Assembly (NCBI RefSeq): GCF_002895435.1
Contig: NZ_POYJ01000001.1
Location: 1-64,000, forward strand
DNA from: Aquimarina sediminis
GTDB lineage: Bacteria > Bacteroidota > Bacteroidia > Flavobacteriales > Flavobacteriaceae
Direction of reading: 5' to 3'
DNA length: 64,000 nt
The notes beneath the pieces were generated by a model. It had not been told where the DNA came from and ran no database searches. It saw only the letters and a program-made list of their open reading frames with translations. A program made the translations under genes and the position numbers. This document shows positions 1 to 9,154 of this stretch, piece after piece. How positions within the stretch are numbered: position 1 is the first letter of the stretch; every line of letters starts with the position of its first letter.

Positions 1-103
1 TGGTTATAGCATCAGGGCTCACCTCTTACCATTCCGAACAGAGAAGTTAAGCCTGATAGCGCCAATGGTACTACAATCGTGGGAGAGTAGGTCGCCGCCT
101 TCC
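1..103 (+). rRNA. rrf: 5S ribosomal RNA, 5' end cut by the window
   Basis: The sequence shows the conserved 5S core, including the CCGAACAGAGAAGTTAAGC segment near 33-51 and the GGGAGAGTAGGTCGCCGCC 3' strand near 81-99 that closes helix I. Only a few 5' bases appear to be missing. The 23S gene should lie just left of the window. A strong hairpin terminator follows directly, so this is the end of an rRNA operon. Confidence 0.95.
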
Positions 104-107
104 TTGA

Positions 108-140
108 AACCCTTCATAGCAATATGAAGGGTTTTTTTTT
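108..140 (+). terminator. rRNA operon terminator
   Basis: A perfect 10-bp stem, AACCCTTCAT at 108-117 against ATGAAGGGTT at 124-133, encloses a 6-nt loop and runs into a T tract ending at 140. It lies just after the 5S rRNA. Confidence 0.9.
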
Positions 141-190
141 ATCTCAATAATAAGTAGGCGCTATAAGATTTCAATACAAGACAAGTGTCT

Positions 191-2398
191 TTAAATTATA
201 TTTTGAATACTTTTTTCAATTTTATCGAAAAATTCTTCATTCTTATATGGTTTTCTAAGAAAATCATTAAAACCTGAAGTTTTTTGAGATATCAACTCGA
301 TAGTTTCTGATGTATCTGAAGCACTAAGAGCAATGATAGGAACATTGATGTTAAGCTGTCTAATAATTTTTGTAGACTCTATGCCATTCATATTAGGCAT
401 ATTTATATCCATTAAGATAAGATCATAATTTTTTTTCTTTACCATATCAATAGCTATAAGACCATCATTGGCAATTTCAGAATTGTATCCCTTTATTTTA
501 AGAACATTTTGAGTTACGACTTGATTTACTTTATTATCCTCAACAATTAGTATATTGTAGTCCTTAGTGTTTATAAATTGGTTTTTTTGTTCTTTGGCAT
601 TTGTAATCTCCGTCTCTTTGTTTTCAATGTCTATTTTGATAACAATAGTAAAATAAAATATAGATCCTTTTCCGGGAGTACTTTTTAGTTCGATATTACC
701 CCCATGAAGTTCCACCAAATTTTTTACAATATGCAAACCAAGTCCTGTACCTGTAGTATGATCTTTTGAGTCAGCTTGAGAGAATTTATTAAAAATCGTC
801 TCCTGTTTATCAAGAGGTATCCCCCTACCATCATCTTTTATTTCAATAGTGATTTGTACCTTGTCATCGGTAATAATAGGGTTTATAAAATTTAACCAGA
901 TATTACCGTTTTTTGTAAACTTGTTTGCATTACTAATAAGGTTAATGAATATTTGTGATAACCTTAAAGGATCTCCAATTAGTCGTTTAGGAATTTTGGA
1001 GTCAAGATTAAGATGTAAGGTGTTACCATTTTTTGAGGTTTGATATTCAAAGGAATTTTTGATGTTTTCGGCTAAATTTTTAAGGTTATAGCTAGAGGAT
1101 TCAAGGTTTACCTCATAGGATTCCATTTTTGCTAACTGTAATACATCATTAATTAGATTAAGCAAATGGTCAGCTGAGAATTTCATAAGTTTAATAAACT
1201 TATAATCTTCCTTGTTTTTATTTCTCTCTAATAAAACAGATGATAGACCTATAACTCCATACAACGGTGTTCTTAACTCATGACTAACCGTAGAAATAAA
1301 TTTTGTTTTAGCAGCAGCCATGCGGTCGGATTTATCCTTTGCGATTTCTAACTGTTTATTTTTTGTAGCTAATGATTTACCAAGAACTTTAGTTTTGTTA
1401 TGGTTGTAAATGAAGAAGCAAAAAAGGATTAAGCATAATAGAAGTAGAGAAAGGGTAAATAAGGATCTAGTTTCGGATTTTTCTGCTCTTTTTGTTTCTT
1501 GAGTATTTCTTTGCTCACTTACTACAAGTTGTTTTTTATATTGCTCGGTCTCCTCTTTTTCTTTTTCTAATGCAGTTTGATGATGTTTTGTATACTTTTT
1601 AAGAATATTATATGCTCTATCTTTTTCACCAATATGCACGAGTAAATCTTCATATTTTTTATAGACGTCCATTGCCTTTCTAAAAAGATGATTTTCTTCT
1701 GCCAAAGATGCTGCTAATTCATAATATCGGATGGAGTTTTGATAATCTCTTTTGTAAAAATAGTACTCACCATATTTTGTATAAGTGGTAACTAATCTAG
1801 TGGGTAGGGCCAGTTTGTTACCTCTAAAATATTGCTTACATTTTTTTAATAAATCATATGCTTTGTCATACTTTTTAATTTTAATATAGATAGAAGCAAG
1901 GTTTAATGCTAGAATATGACGAGACTTTTCGTTTATGTCATTACTGTTTTCATATATGTACTTGATTTTTTTTAAAGCTTTTTTAGGCTTGTTAAAGCCA
2001 TAAAGATATACAAGGGCAATATTGTTATTTATTTTTAAGGCTATTTCAGGAAAACCACCAAGTTCCTTTACATATAATTCGGCTATTTTGTAATTCTGAA
2101 TGGCCTCCTTATAATTCTTGTTAGAATAGTGAATTTTCCCTAGAGTGTTATATAAGCGTGCCCTTATTTGATACTTTTTTTGAGAATTAAATTTTTCGGA
2201 AATATCAATGATTGTTTCGATCGTTTTTATAGCATTGGCTCTTCCTAATGTATTGAAATGATTTTCAGTTTGTGTAATGATATTCTCTAACTCGGAGTAT
2301 GATTTTTTTTCATATTCATGTTGAGCATAAACTATCGAGCAGAATAAATTGAAGTATAGCAATAGTAGGACACGTGTATGAGTTTTTAAGATTTTCAT
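191..2398 (-). CDS. TPR-containing hybrid sensor histidine kinase / response regulator
   Basis: A 735-residue membrane-bound hybrid kinase. In order: an N-terminal signal sequence (1-25), periplasmic TPR-like helices (about 75-265), a coiled coil, one membrane helix (313-332), a HisKA dimerisation helix with the H-box SHELRTPL (phospho-acceptor H373), a HATPase domain with N-box near 490, G1 motif DDGRG (522-526) and GTGLGL G2 motif, and a C-terminal receiver domain with phospho-acceptor D664 in LILMDINMP and a KP pair near 719. No DNA-binding domain is present, so the signal must go to a partner or an Hpt protein not seen here. It is transcribed away from the LytS-like kinase at 2850. The signal sensed is unknown. 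Confidence 0.9.
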   Translation of the reverse strand: MKILKTHTRVLLLLYFNLFCSIVYAQHEYEKKSYSELENIITQTENHFNTLGRANAIKTIETIIDISEKFNSQKKYQIRARLYNTLGKIHYSNKNYKEAIQNYKIAELYVKELGGFPEIALKINNNIALVYLYGFNKPKKALKKIKYIYENSNDINEKSRHILALNLASIYIKIKKYDKAYDLLKKCKQYFRGNKLALPTRLVTTYTKYGEYYFYKRDYQNSIRYYELAASLAEENHLFRKAMDVYKKYEDLLVHIGEKDRAYNILKKYTKHHQTALEKEKEETEQYKKQLVVSEQRNTQETKRAEKSETRSLFTLSLLLLCLILFCFFIYNHNKTKVLGKSLATKNKQLEIAKDKSDRMAAAKTKFISTVSHELRTPLYGVIGLSSVLLERNKNKEDYKFIKLMKFSADHLLNLINDVLQLAKMESYEVNLESSSYNLKNLAENIKNSFEYQTSKNGNTLHLNLDSKIPKRLIGDPLRLSQIFINLISNANKFTKNGNIWLNFINPIITDDKVQITIEIKDDGRGIPLDKQETIFNKFSQADSKDHTTGTGLGLHIVKNLVELHGGNIELKSTPGKGSIFYFTIVIKIDIENKETEITNAKEQKNQFINTKDYNILIVEDNKVNQVVTQNVLKIKGYNSEIANDGLIAIDMVKKKNYDLILMDINMPNMNGIESTKIIRQLNINVPIIALSASDTSETIELISQKTSGFNDFLRKPYKNEEFFDKIEKSIQNII

Positions 2399-2849
2399 TG
2401 TTAGGCAAAATTAGGGGCTCTTAAATATAAGAAAATATATACATAAATTCGATGAAATACATTAAAAATAGTTAAAAAGTGTTTTGTTTTTATAAAATAT
2501 AGAATATAAGAAGGAATAATACTACATTTATTGTATTTTGTAACTAATAATTCAAAATCTAATTCCTATCTGAGTTACTATACTAAATTACCTTTTTGAT
2601 ATATATAGAACTTAGAAAAAGTTGATTGAAAGAATTTGACGAACAATATAAGTTATTGATATATAGCTTTAATGGATACCTCAAAAATGAAAAGGCAGAC
2701 TAATAAAGTATTTTTTTTTCTTTTATACTAGAAGCTTTAGCAGACCAAAAACACATTTCAGAAACTAAAGGAGGATAATAGAAGTATAATGCCTTAATTT
2801 TATATTATAATTTTGATCAATCCAAGAAATAACTCAACTCCAATTGTAT
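2399..2849. other. divergent intergenic region between two kinase genes
   Basis: This AT-rich 451-bp stretch separates two divergent sensor kinase genes and must hold both promoters. The decamer TTGATATATA occurs at 2596-2605 and again 60 bp on at 2656-2665. A TTCAGAAACTAA element at 2757-2768 resembles a repeat found upstream of the lipoprotein gene at 5779. No reading frame or RNA was recognised. Confidence 0.5.
2736..2768 (+). promoter_or_regulatory. candidate LytTR-type operator, one good half site
   Basis: TTCAGAAACTAA at 2757-2768 matches 11 of 12 bases of the repeat at 5681 and 5702. Exactly 21 bp upstream, TTTAGCAGACCA at 2736-2747 is a weaker match. LytTR regulators bind paired direct repeats two helical turns apart, and the kinase-LytTR pair begins just downstream. 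Function is inferred. Confidence 0.3.
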
Positions 2850-4721
2850 ATGTTTCAAAAATCACTTTTTTTATTATGCCTTCTATTTGTAACGTCAATT
2901 GCTTTTTCTCAAAAGAATAAGCTGGATAGTTTGTCTAATCTCCTAAGAACTCAGCAAAATAGAGATACCATAAGGATTAATACACTTCTTGAGATTTCTT
3001 ATTACTATATGGATAGGGAAGTAGAAAAATCACTTTCGTATTTAGAAGAAGCTTTAGAAATCTCAAAAGTATTGAAAGATAAAAAGAAAGAAGGTACCGT
3101 TTATAATTACTTATCTAGATTTTATAGGAAAAGAGGGTTGAGTGCTGAAGCGTTGGAGTCTTCAATAATAGCAAAGGGTATTATAGATTCTTTTGGAACT
3201 AAACAACAAAAAATAGCTGTTAATAGCGAACTGCTTTATACCTATGGTAGTACCGGAAGTATCAAAAAAAGTTTAGAATTAGGATTAGAAAATCTCGATT
3301 TAGTGAAGAATGACCCACCCTCTTCAAATAAAGCAAGGATGTACTATAATTTGGGTAATGTATATAGTGAACTTGAAGAACTGGATAAGGCAGAAACAGC
3401 ATACCAAACCGCTATTGAAATGTGTAGAGAAATAAAGTTTATTAGAGGAGAAATGCTTATGATGAATAGTTTGGGGGCTTTATATAAAAAACAGCATAGA
3501 TTTAAAGAGGCTACTTTATACTTTAATAAAATTGTTGATTATTATAAAAGTATTAATAATGGCGGTATAGCTGTAGCAAGTCCCTTGTATCACCTTGCTA
3601 CAATACAATCTTTACAAGGAAAACATGCTGAATCAATTCCTATATATTTGGAAGCGTTAGAGCTTTATGAGAAAGCAGGACAGTTGGCTTTTGTAAAATT
3701 TATCAATCAACATCTTTTTATAGGGTATAGTATTCTTGGGGATCAAAAAAAAGCAACAGCAGCTAACAAGGTGTATGTGAAAATTAAAGATTCTATTGAC
3801 TCTATAGAACGAAAGAAGTTAATTGCTGATATGAAGATTAAATATGAAACGGATAAAATCAGTGCTGAAAGAGAAACAGCTGAAGTTAAAGCAAGTCTGG
3901 CAGAGGCTACTAGTAAAAAAAACATGAATTTTCTTGTTGCTGCTGTAATTATTGCAGCTCTGATATTACTTTCTTCATTGTTTTTCTTTGGAAGATTAAA
4001 CGCTCGGAAAAAAGCAGAACTGATAACGATAGAACTTCGCGAAACTCAAAAAAGGCTAGCATTAGAAAAACAATATAGAGATAGCGAACTTAAAGCATTA
4101 AAAGCGCAAATGAATCCCCATTTTATATTTAATGCATTAAACTCTATTCAGGAATATATTGTGTTGAATAAAAAAAATGAAGCCAGTGATTATCTCGGAA
4201 AATTTGCAGACTTGATCCGTACTTATTTATGTCATAGCGATACAGGTATAATATCTCTTCAAGAAGAAATTGATAGTTTGATTATGTATTTGGATTTAGA
4301 GAGTCTTCGTTTTGAAGATACACTGCATTACACAGTGAAGGTCTCAGAAAAATTAAATAAAGATTTAATATACATTCCTACTATGTTGATTCAACCATAT
4401 ATTGAGAATGCCTTAAAACATGGGCTGCTACATAAAAAAGAAAACAGGAAGTTAATGATTAGTTTTTTGACTTCTGAAGAAAAAAACATTCAGTGTGTTA
4501 TAGAGGATAATGGAGTAGGTAGAGCTAAGGCAAAAGAATTTAGAGAGAAGAGAAACATCTTACATAAATCTTTTGCAGCAAAAGCAACAGAAGAACGACT
4601 AGATCTACTTAATTACGGAAAAGATAAAAAAATAGGGGTAGAAATTATTGATATCTTCAGTCAAGAAAAAGAGCCTACAGGTACCAAAGTGGTTTTGAGT
4701 ATTCCAATAACCAAACACTAA
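2850..4721 (+). CDS. TPR sensor histidine kinase, LytS/YehU family
   Basis: A 623-residue kinase starting at ATG 2850; an in-frame TTG six bases earlier is less likely because the signal peptide begins at MFQKSLFLL. It has a signal peptide, an extracytoplasmic array of TPR repeats (about 40-330), a membrane helix near 365-385, a short coiled coil, then a His_kinase domain with the motif QMNPHFIFNALNS (acceptor H424) and a HATPase_c domain with DNGVGR. This is the usual Bacteroidetes architecture in which TPRs replace the 5TM sensor. The gene ends 15 bp before a LytTR response regulator, its expected phosphorylation partner. Confidence 0.9.
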   Translation: MFQKSLFLLCLLFVTSIAFSQKNKLDSLSNLLRTQQNRDTIRINTLLEISYYYMDREVEKSLSYLEEALEISKVLKDKKKEGTVYNYLSRFYRKRGLSAEALESSIIAKGIIDSFGTKQQKIAVNSELLYTYGSTGSIKKSLELGLENLDLVKNDPPSSNKARMYYNLGNVYSELEELDKAETAYQTAIEMCREIKFIRGEMLMMNSLGALYKKQHRFKEATLYFNKIVDYYKSINNGGIAVASPLYHLATIQSLQGKHAESIPIYLEALELYEKAGQLAFVKFINQHLFIGYSILGDQKKATAANKVYVKIKDSIDSIERKKLIADMKIKYETDKISAERETAEVKASLAEATSKKNMNFLVAAVIIAALILLSSLFFFGRLNARKKAELITIELRETQKRLALEKQYRDSELKALKAQMNPHFIFNALNSIQEYIVLNKKNEASDYLGKFADLIRTYLCHSDTGIISLQEEIDSLIMYLDLESLRFEDTLHYTVKVSEKLNKDLIYIPTMLIQPYIENALKHGLLHKKENRKLMISFLTSEEKNIQCVIEDNGVGRAKAKEFREKRNILHKSFAAKATEERLDLLNYGKDKKIGVEIIDIFSQEKEPTGTKVVLSIPITKH

Positions 4722-4736
4722 AATATAAAGATACAA

Positions 4737-5486
4737 ATGAAAGCAATTATTATAGACGATGAGCGCAAGGCACGTAATTTGTTACGTGTTTTAGTAGAAG
4801 AAAACTGCCCAAAGATAACGCAGATTTATGAAGCTGGGGATCTTATTACTGGAGTAGAAATCATAAAATCTGAGGAACCTAATATAGTTTTTTTAGATAT
4901 CGAAATGCCAGAACACTCTGGTTTAGAGATATTAAATTTTATAGAAAAAGATGTGGTGAATTTTGAAATTATTTTCACTACAGCATATAGTGAGTATGCA
5001 ATACAAGCTTTTCAGCTTTCGGCTATAGATTATCTGTTAAAACCGGTACGCCCCAGTCAGGTAAAAGAGGCAGTTAATAAAGCAATGGCTATACTTGGAA
5101 AATCGCAAATAACAAATAAACTTGAAGAGTTAAAAAATAGCCTTTCTTCATCAAACTTTAAAAAAATAGGTCTTCCTGTTGCAGATGGAATCAAGTTTAT
5201 CGAATTTGAGGATATCATTATGATGGAAGCCGATGGGATGTATACCAAAATAACTACAACTTCTGAAAACGAAATTTTGATAAGTAAAACCTTAAAACAT
5301 TTTGTAAATCTGTTACAAAATATTCCTACTTTTTATAAGCCGCACCGATCCTATTTAATAAACCTTAAATATATCCAACGTTATGTAAAAAGTGATGGTG
5401 GGTATATTATAATGGATAATGGAAAGGCTGTATCTATTAGTAAAGAAAAAAAGGAAGCTTTTTTAGAAATAGTCAGTAACATATAA
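4737..5486 (+). CDS. LytTR-family response regulator
   Basis: A 249-residue DNA-binding response regulator. The receiver domain covers about 1-120, with acidic pocket residues D7 and D8, phospho-acceptor D54 in VFLDIEMP and the conserved lysine in YLLKPV. A LytTR domain follows (about 145-245), recognisable by FYKPHRSYLINLKYI. It begins 15 bp after the LytS-like kinase gene and is probably cotranscribed. A strong terminator follows at 5567. Paired direct repeats upstream of 5779 are candidate binding sites. Confidence 0.93.
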   Translation: MKAIIIDDERKARNLLRVLVEENCPKITQIYEAGDLITGVEIIKSEEPNIVFLDIEMPEHSGLEILNFIEKDVVNFEIIFTTAYSEYAIQAFQLSAIDYLLKPVRPSQVKEAVNKAMAILGKSQITNKLEELKNSLSSSNFKKIGLPVADGIKFIEFEDIIMMEADGMYTKITTTSENEILISKTLKHFVNLLQNIPTFYKPHRSYLINLKYIQRYVKSDGGYIIMDNGKAVSISKEKKEAFLEIVSNI

Positions 5487-5566
5487 ATTGATTAGTGTTC
5501 TAAAACCTTAGTTATATATAACTTGTTTTGGATTATACTTAGTCTGCCATTCTTTTTTAAGTTCAG

Positions 5567-5605
5567 AAAGCGAAATACATGATTAGCATGTATTTCGCTT
5601 TTTTT
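5567..5605 (+). terminator. intrinsic terminator after the LytTR operon
   Basis: A perfect 15-bp stem, 5567-5581 against 5587-5601, with loop ATTAG leads into a T run to about 5605. It separates the kinase/regulator operon from the lipoprotein genes. Confidence 0.9.
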
Positions 5606-5680
5606 GTTTATACTACTTGATACATCTAATTTAAGCAAGGCTTTGTTTAACTAGCTAGGCTTCAAATTTTACCTCTTCTA

Positions 5681-5713
5681 TTCAGAAACTCAAATGTGTA
5701 TTTCAGAAACTCA
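5681..5713 (+). promoter_or_regulatory. paired direct repeats, candidate LytTR binding site
   Basis: TTCAGAAACTCA occurs identically at 5681-5692 and 5702-5713, with starts exactly 21 bp apart. Known LytTR operators are short direct repeats with this two-turn phasing. The site lies about 65 bp before a lipoprotein gene and 195 bp after a LytTR regulator gene. Binding is inferred. Confidence 0.45.
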
Positions 5714-5778
5714 TTTATATCTACCTCCTGATTTGTAGCTATTCTTGCTCTGTGAATTATAAATCCTAAAATTTAGTT

Positions 5779-7173
5779 ATGACAAAAACAACTACTCTGC
5801 TTAAGTTATTGATATTGGTACTTGTCACATTTTCGTGTAATAAAGATGATGAACCAATAATCCAACCACCAAAAAACAATGCACCAGAGATTAGTGCGCA
5901 ATCTTTTAATGTGTCAGAAGCAGTATCAGATATAGATATATTGGGTACTGTAAAAGCAACTGATCCCGATGGAGATACATTATCCTTTAGTATTACTACC
6001 GATAGTGATGATTTATTTGAAATTACTACTGCAGGAGCAATAAGTCTTGCCGCCGGAAAATTATTGGATTTTGAAGGAAAAACTTTACACGAAATAACAG
6101 TGGAAGTTACTGATGAAAACCTTAAATCTTCGGCAAAAGTTACCATTAATGTTACCAATATAGATGACAATAAACAACCTATAATTGTAGCTCAGACTTT
6201 TGATGTATCAGAAGATAGAGGAGGTGCAAATGTACTGGCAACTGTAGTGGCTACAGATCCTGAAGGGGACAATTTAAATTATAGTCTTATAAATCCGACT
6301 GGAGCTAAGGTACAGTTTAGTATTACCGATAATCATATTAAACTATCACAAGGAGAATCTTTAGATTTTGAATCAAAGACTAGTCATGTGGTAACAGTAA
6401 CAGTTGATGATGGTAGTTTAACAGCTTCCGCAGATATTACTATAAATGTAGTCAATGTAAATGAAGCTCCCGTACTGAGAGATTTTAACTCTTTTCCTGT
6501 ACCTGATATTAGAGAAAATATAGCAGATACAGCAGTTTTTACAACAGTTACTGCAACTGACCCCGAGGGAGATAATCTTACATTTTCATTAACCAGTAAT
6601 CCAGATCAGCTATTCGAAATTACTACGAATGGTGATTTAAGTTTAGCACCTGGAAAAAAGTTAGATTATGAAACCGCAACGAGTCATAGGATAACGATAC
6701 AGGTGTCTGATGGGAATCTTACTCATTCTAGAAACGCTACTGTTAATGTAATGGATGTATGGGATCCAGCTATCGGAGATTATTTTCAAGATGGAGTAAT
6801 TTTTTGGATTGATCCTACGGATAATACAAATGTTAAGATGTGCTATGTTAAAGATAGTAGTGTTAGACTAACACAAACAAATGCATCTAATTATTGTTAT
6901 AATTTGGTCGTAGGCGACCAAATGGACTGGTACCTGCCTTCTGATACTGAGTTAATTGAAATGTACCAAAACAAGTCAAAAATTAATTCAACAGCATTAG
7001 CAAATGGAGGTACAGCATTTGATGAATCCGATTGGTATTGGAGTTCTACTAGAGTAAGCCTTTATTCGACTAGTTGGTGGTTAGTTAGGTTTAGCGTTGG
7101 AGGGAAAGCACAAAATTATCATGGAGCTAATTATGCAGTTAGAGCAATACGTGCTTTTCAGTATATGCCATAA
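5779..7173 (+). CDS. lipoprotein with cadherin-like repeats and a C-terminal DUF1566-like domain
   Basis: A 464-residue exported lipoprotein. The signal sequence ends in a lipobox at LVTFSC, followed by KDDE, a pattern that favours surface export in Bacteroidetes. Three cadherin-like repeats (about 35-325) each carry ATDPDGD or ATDPEGD calcium-binding motifs and an LDFE/LDYE strand. The last 130 residues resemble the Lcl/DUF1566 fold, with WYLPSDTEL and YWSSTR. It is probably a calcium-stabilised surface adhesion or binding protein. The gene stands alone, preceded by phased repeats that may bind the neighbouring LytTR regulator. Its ligand is unknown. Confidence 0.8.
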   Translation: MTKTTTLLKLLILVLVTFSCNKDDEPIIQPPKNNAPEISAQSFNVSEAVSDIDILGTVKATDPDGDTLSFSITTDSDDLFEITTAGAISLAAGKLLDFEGKTLHEITVEVTDENLKSSAKVTINVTNIDDNKQPIIVAQTFDVSEDRGGANVLATVVATDPEGDNLNYSLINPTGAKVQFSITDNHIKLSQGESLDFESKTSHVVTVTVDDGSLTASADITINVVNVNEAPVLRDFNSFPVPDIRENIADTAVFTTVTATDPEGDNLTFSLTSNPDQLFEITTNGDLSLAPGKKLDYETATSHRITIQVSDGNLTHSRNATVNVMDVWDPAIGDYFQDGVIFWIDPTDNTNVKMCYVKDSSVRLTQTNASNYCYNLVVGDQMDWYLPSDTELIEMYQNKSKINSTALANGGTAFDESDWYWSSTRVSLYSTSWWLVRFSVGGKAQNYHGANYAVRAIRAFQYMP

Positions 7174-7386
7174 CCCTTGGCTGTATCAATTCTAGAATAA
7201 ATTATTGGATAATTAGTTGCCAGAAAAAAAATGATGTTTGGAGGGTAACCTTTTTTCTTTCTAATACTCCTTTTAGATAAGAGACAGTATTTTTTACGAG
7301 ATCACTGCTTCACTACATTTTGAATAAAAAAATAAGACTCTAGGAAAAGGAAAACTAAAAATATAAATAAAATAAAGAATTACAAT

Positions 7387-8496
7387 ATGAAAAAAATAAA
7401 CAAAACACTTCTACTGTTATCTATAACTGTGTCACTTGTTTCTTGCAGTAGTGATGATGAAACAACCACTACTACTGCTGTTAGTGGAGCACCAAAAATA
7501 GGAATGCATTCTTTTAATGTAGCAGAAAATTCAATGAGTGGTGGTAGTATAGGTTCTATCAAAGCAACAGATCCTAACGGTGATGTTTTGAAATATAACA
7601 TCGACACAAATAGTAATGATTTATTTGCTATAAATAGTGAAGGAATAATAAGTCTTGCGTCAGGAAAGGCATTAGATTTTAGAACAAGAAATTCATATGA
7701 AATAATTGTAGCTGTTTCGGATGATACTTTTACTACGTTCGGAAGTATAAAGATAAGTACAATTTCACCTATACCCAGAAATGGGTTACAGGCTTACTAT
7801 CCCTTTACAAATAAAGCAGCTGACGAAGTAGGTACTGCCAATGGTTCTGTAGATGGTGCAATTTTAGAAGAAGATAGGTTTTTATCACCTTTGGGAGCTT
7901 ATTCGTTTATAGATGCTGCCGATGTTATTGATCTGGGAGATCAAAGTTTTTTTGCAGGAAAAGATCATAAATTTTCAGTATCTGTCTGGGTAAAACCATC
8001 AGCCTATTCCGATGATGGAAAAGTACTAAGTAGCATCCTGGGAACAGTTTCTCAGCCTGATGGTTGCAATGAATCTAATCAAGAATTTTATATAGCTATA
8101 GATAAGGCAGGTAAACTCAGGGTTGTGTTTTATGAGGACTTAGAAGATGGGGCTAATGCAAATAACAGGGTAGTAGAAAGCGAAGTAAGTATTGTAAAAA
8201 ACGAATGGTCACATATAGTAGTTAACTATGATGGTGCTATAGATACCAATGATGGGAAAGATCGTATACAAGCATATGTTAACGGAGTTAGGCAGAAAAC
8301 AGTATTAACATGGACCAAAGGTACTTTACCTACAGAAATCAAAAATACTAATGGTCGTTTAGCCGTTGGGAACTTTCTAAGTAGTACAGGGTCGTTATGC
8401 GCACCTTCTCCTTTTCAAGGACTGATAGACGACATAGCAATTTACAACAGAAATTTATCTGAAAAAGAAATTATAACGATCTCAGAGAATAAGTAA
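7387..8496 (+). CDS. lipoprotein with a cadherin-like repeat and a LamG/concanavalin A-like domain
   Basis: A 369-residue lipoprotein with the signal sequence ending in the lipobox LVSCSSDDE. One cadherin-like repeat (about 35-130, with KATDPNGD) closely resembles those of the gene at 5779. The rest is a LamG-type jelly roll (about 140-365), recognised by AYYPFTNKAADEVG near the start, SVWVKP in the middle and GLIDDIAIYNRNLSEKEI at the end. Such proteins bind carbohydrate or protein ligands at the cell surface. Gene order and shared repeats suggest it and the upstream gene diverged from a common ancestor. Confidence 0.8.
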   Translation: MKKINKTLLLLSITVSLVSCSSDDETTTTTAVSGAPKIGMHSFNVAENSMSGGSIGSIKATDPNGDVLKYNIDTNSNDLFAINSEGIISLASGKALDFRTRNSYEIIVAVSDDTFTTFGSIKISTISPIPRNGLQAYYPFTNKAADEVGTANGSVDGAILEEDRFLSPLGAYSFIDAADVIDLGDQSFFAGKDHKFSVSVWVKPSAYSDDGKVLSSILGTVSQPDGCNESNQEFYIAIDKAGKLRVVFYEDLEDGANANNRVVESEVSIVKNEWSHIVVNYDGAIDTNDGKDRIQAYVNGVRQKTVLTWTKGTLPTEIKNTNGRLAVGNFLSSTGSLCAPSPFQGLIDDIAIYNRNLSEKEIITISENK

Positions 8497-8554
8497 TCCC
8501 CAAAATCAATTTATAAATCTATGAGTGAGATCTATACTTTATAGTATCATACTC

Positions 8555-8911
8555 ATGAAAAAAACAAAAAAAACAAAAAAAATGAAAACAATGAAAACAA
8601 TGAAAACAATCCTAATTTTAATAAGCTTTATAACACTAAGTTCTTTTACAGGTATAGAGAATGATAACAATAATGAGTTAATAATAGAAGAAGCAGTTAG
8701 TAGTTTTTCTTTGGTTAATGATACCAAAGAAAAAGTGAGTATTCATACAGGTAGAGGGTTTGTTACTCTCAATAAAGGGTCAAAAACGAGTATTACCTGC
8801 AATACAGGTAAAGAAATACGCTGGGCAAACAGTGGTAGAAAAGGTGATGTTATCTTTAAAATAACAAGCGATATGTGTGGTAAGACGGTAAAATTGTCAA
8901 AATTTCTTTAA
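8555..8911 (+). CDS. small exported protein of unknown function
   Basis: About 118 residues from ATG 8555; a GTG at 8525 is also in frame but unlikely. The N-terminus is very lysine-rich (MKKTKKTKKMKTMKTMKT), then a hydrophobic signal sequence (ILILISFITLSSFTG). Any of the ATGs at 8582, 8591 and 8600 could be the true start, the last giving the most normal signal peptide. The mature part has two cysteines (CNTGKE and DMCGKT) and no recognised domain. It follows the lipoprotein genes on the same strand. Confidence 0.6.
   Translation: MKKTKKTKKMKTMKTMKTILILISFITLSSFTGIENDNNNELIIEEAVSSFSLVNDTKEKVSIHTGRGFVTLNKGSKTSITCNTGKEIRWANSGRKGDVIFKITSDMCGKTVKLSKFL
8582..8608 (+). repeat. tandem 9-bp repeat carrying three start codons
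   Basis: Three perfect copies of ATGAAAACA begin at 8582, 8591 and 8600 (the last runs into ATC). Each supplies an in-frame ATG, so copy-number change would lengthen or shorten the basic N-terminus by three residues. Confidence 0.85.
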
Positions 8912-8941
8912 GTAGACATTTAATCCAAATGTGTTTTTGAC

Positions 8942-8976
8942 ATCCCGGGAAGATTTGGGGAAACCTTTCCGGGACT
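8942..8976 (+). terminator. possible weak terminator hairpin
   Basis: CCCGGGAA at 8944-8951 can pair imperfectly with TTTCCGGG at 8966-8973, giving a GC-rich stem. The following ACTTTA is a poor U tract, so termination is uncertain. Confidence 0.3.
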
Positions 8977-9154
8977 TTACCACAATATTGTAAAACACTA
9001 TTCTTTGGAGTGTCCTTTTTTAGAATCCCACTCTTAAATTCAGTAGACCTATTGATATGGTATATACAAGTGTGTAAAATGTTGCCTAATGATAACTTCA
9101 AATAGCGCTTGTATTCATTCAAGTATATGGCATAATTAATTACTAACGATTCCT

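Noticed and set aside
2596..2665. TTGATATATA repeated 60 bp apart between the kinase genes
   Set aside because: In such an AT-rich region a ten-base AT-biased match is expected by chance.
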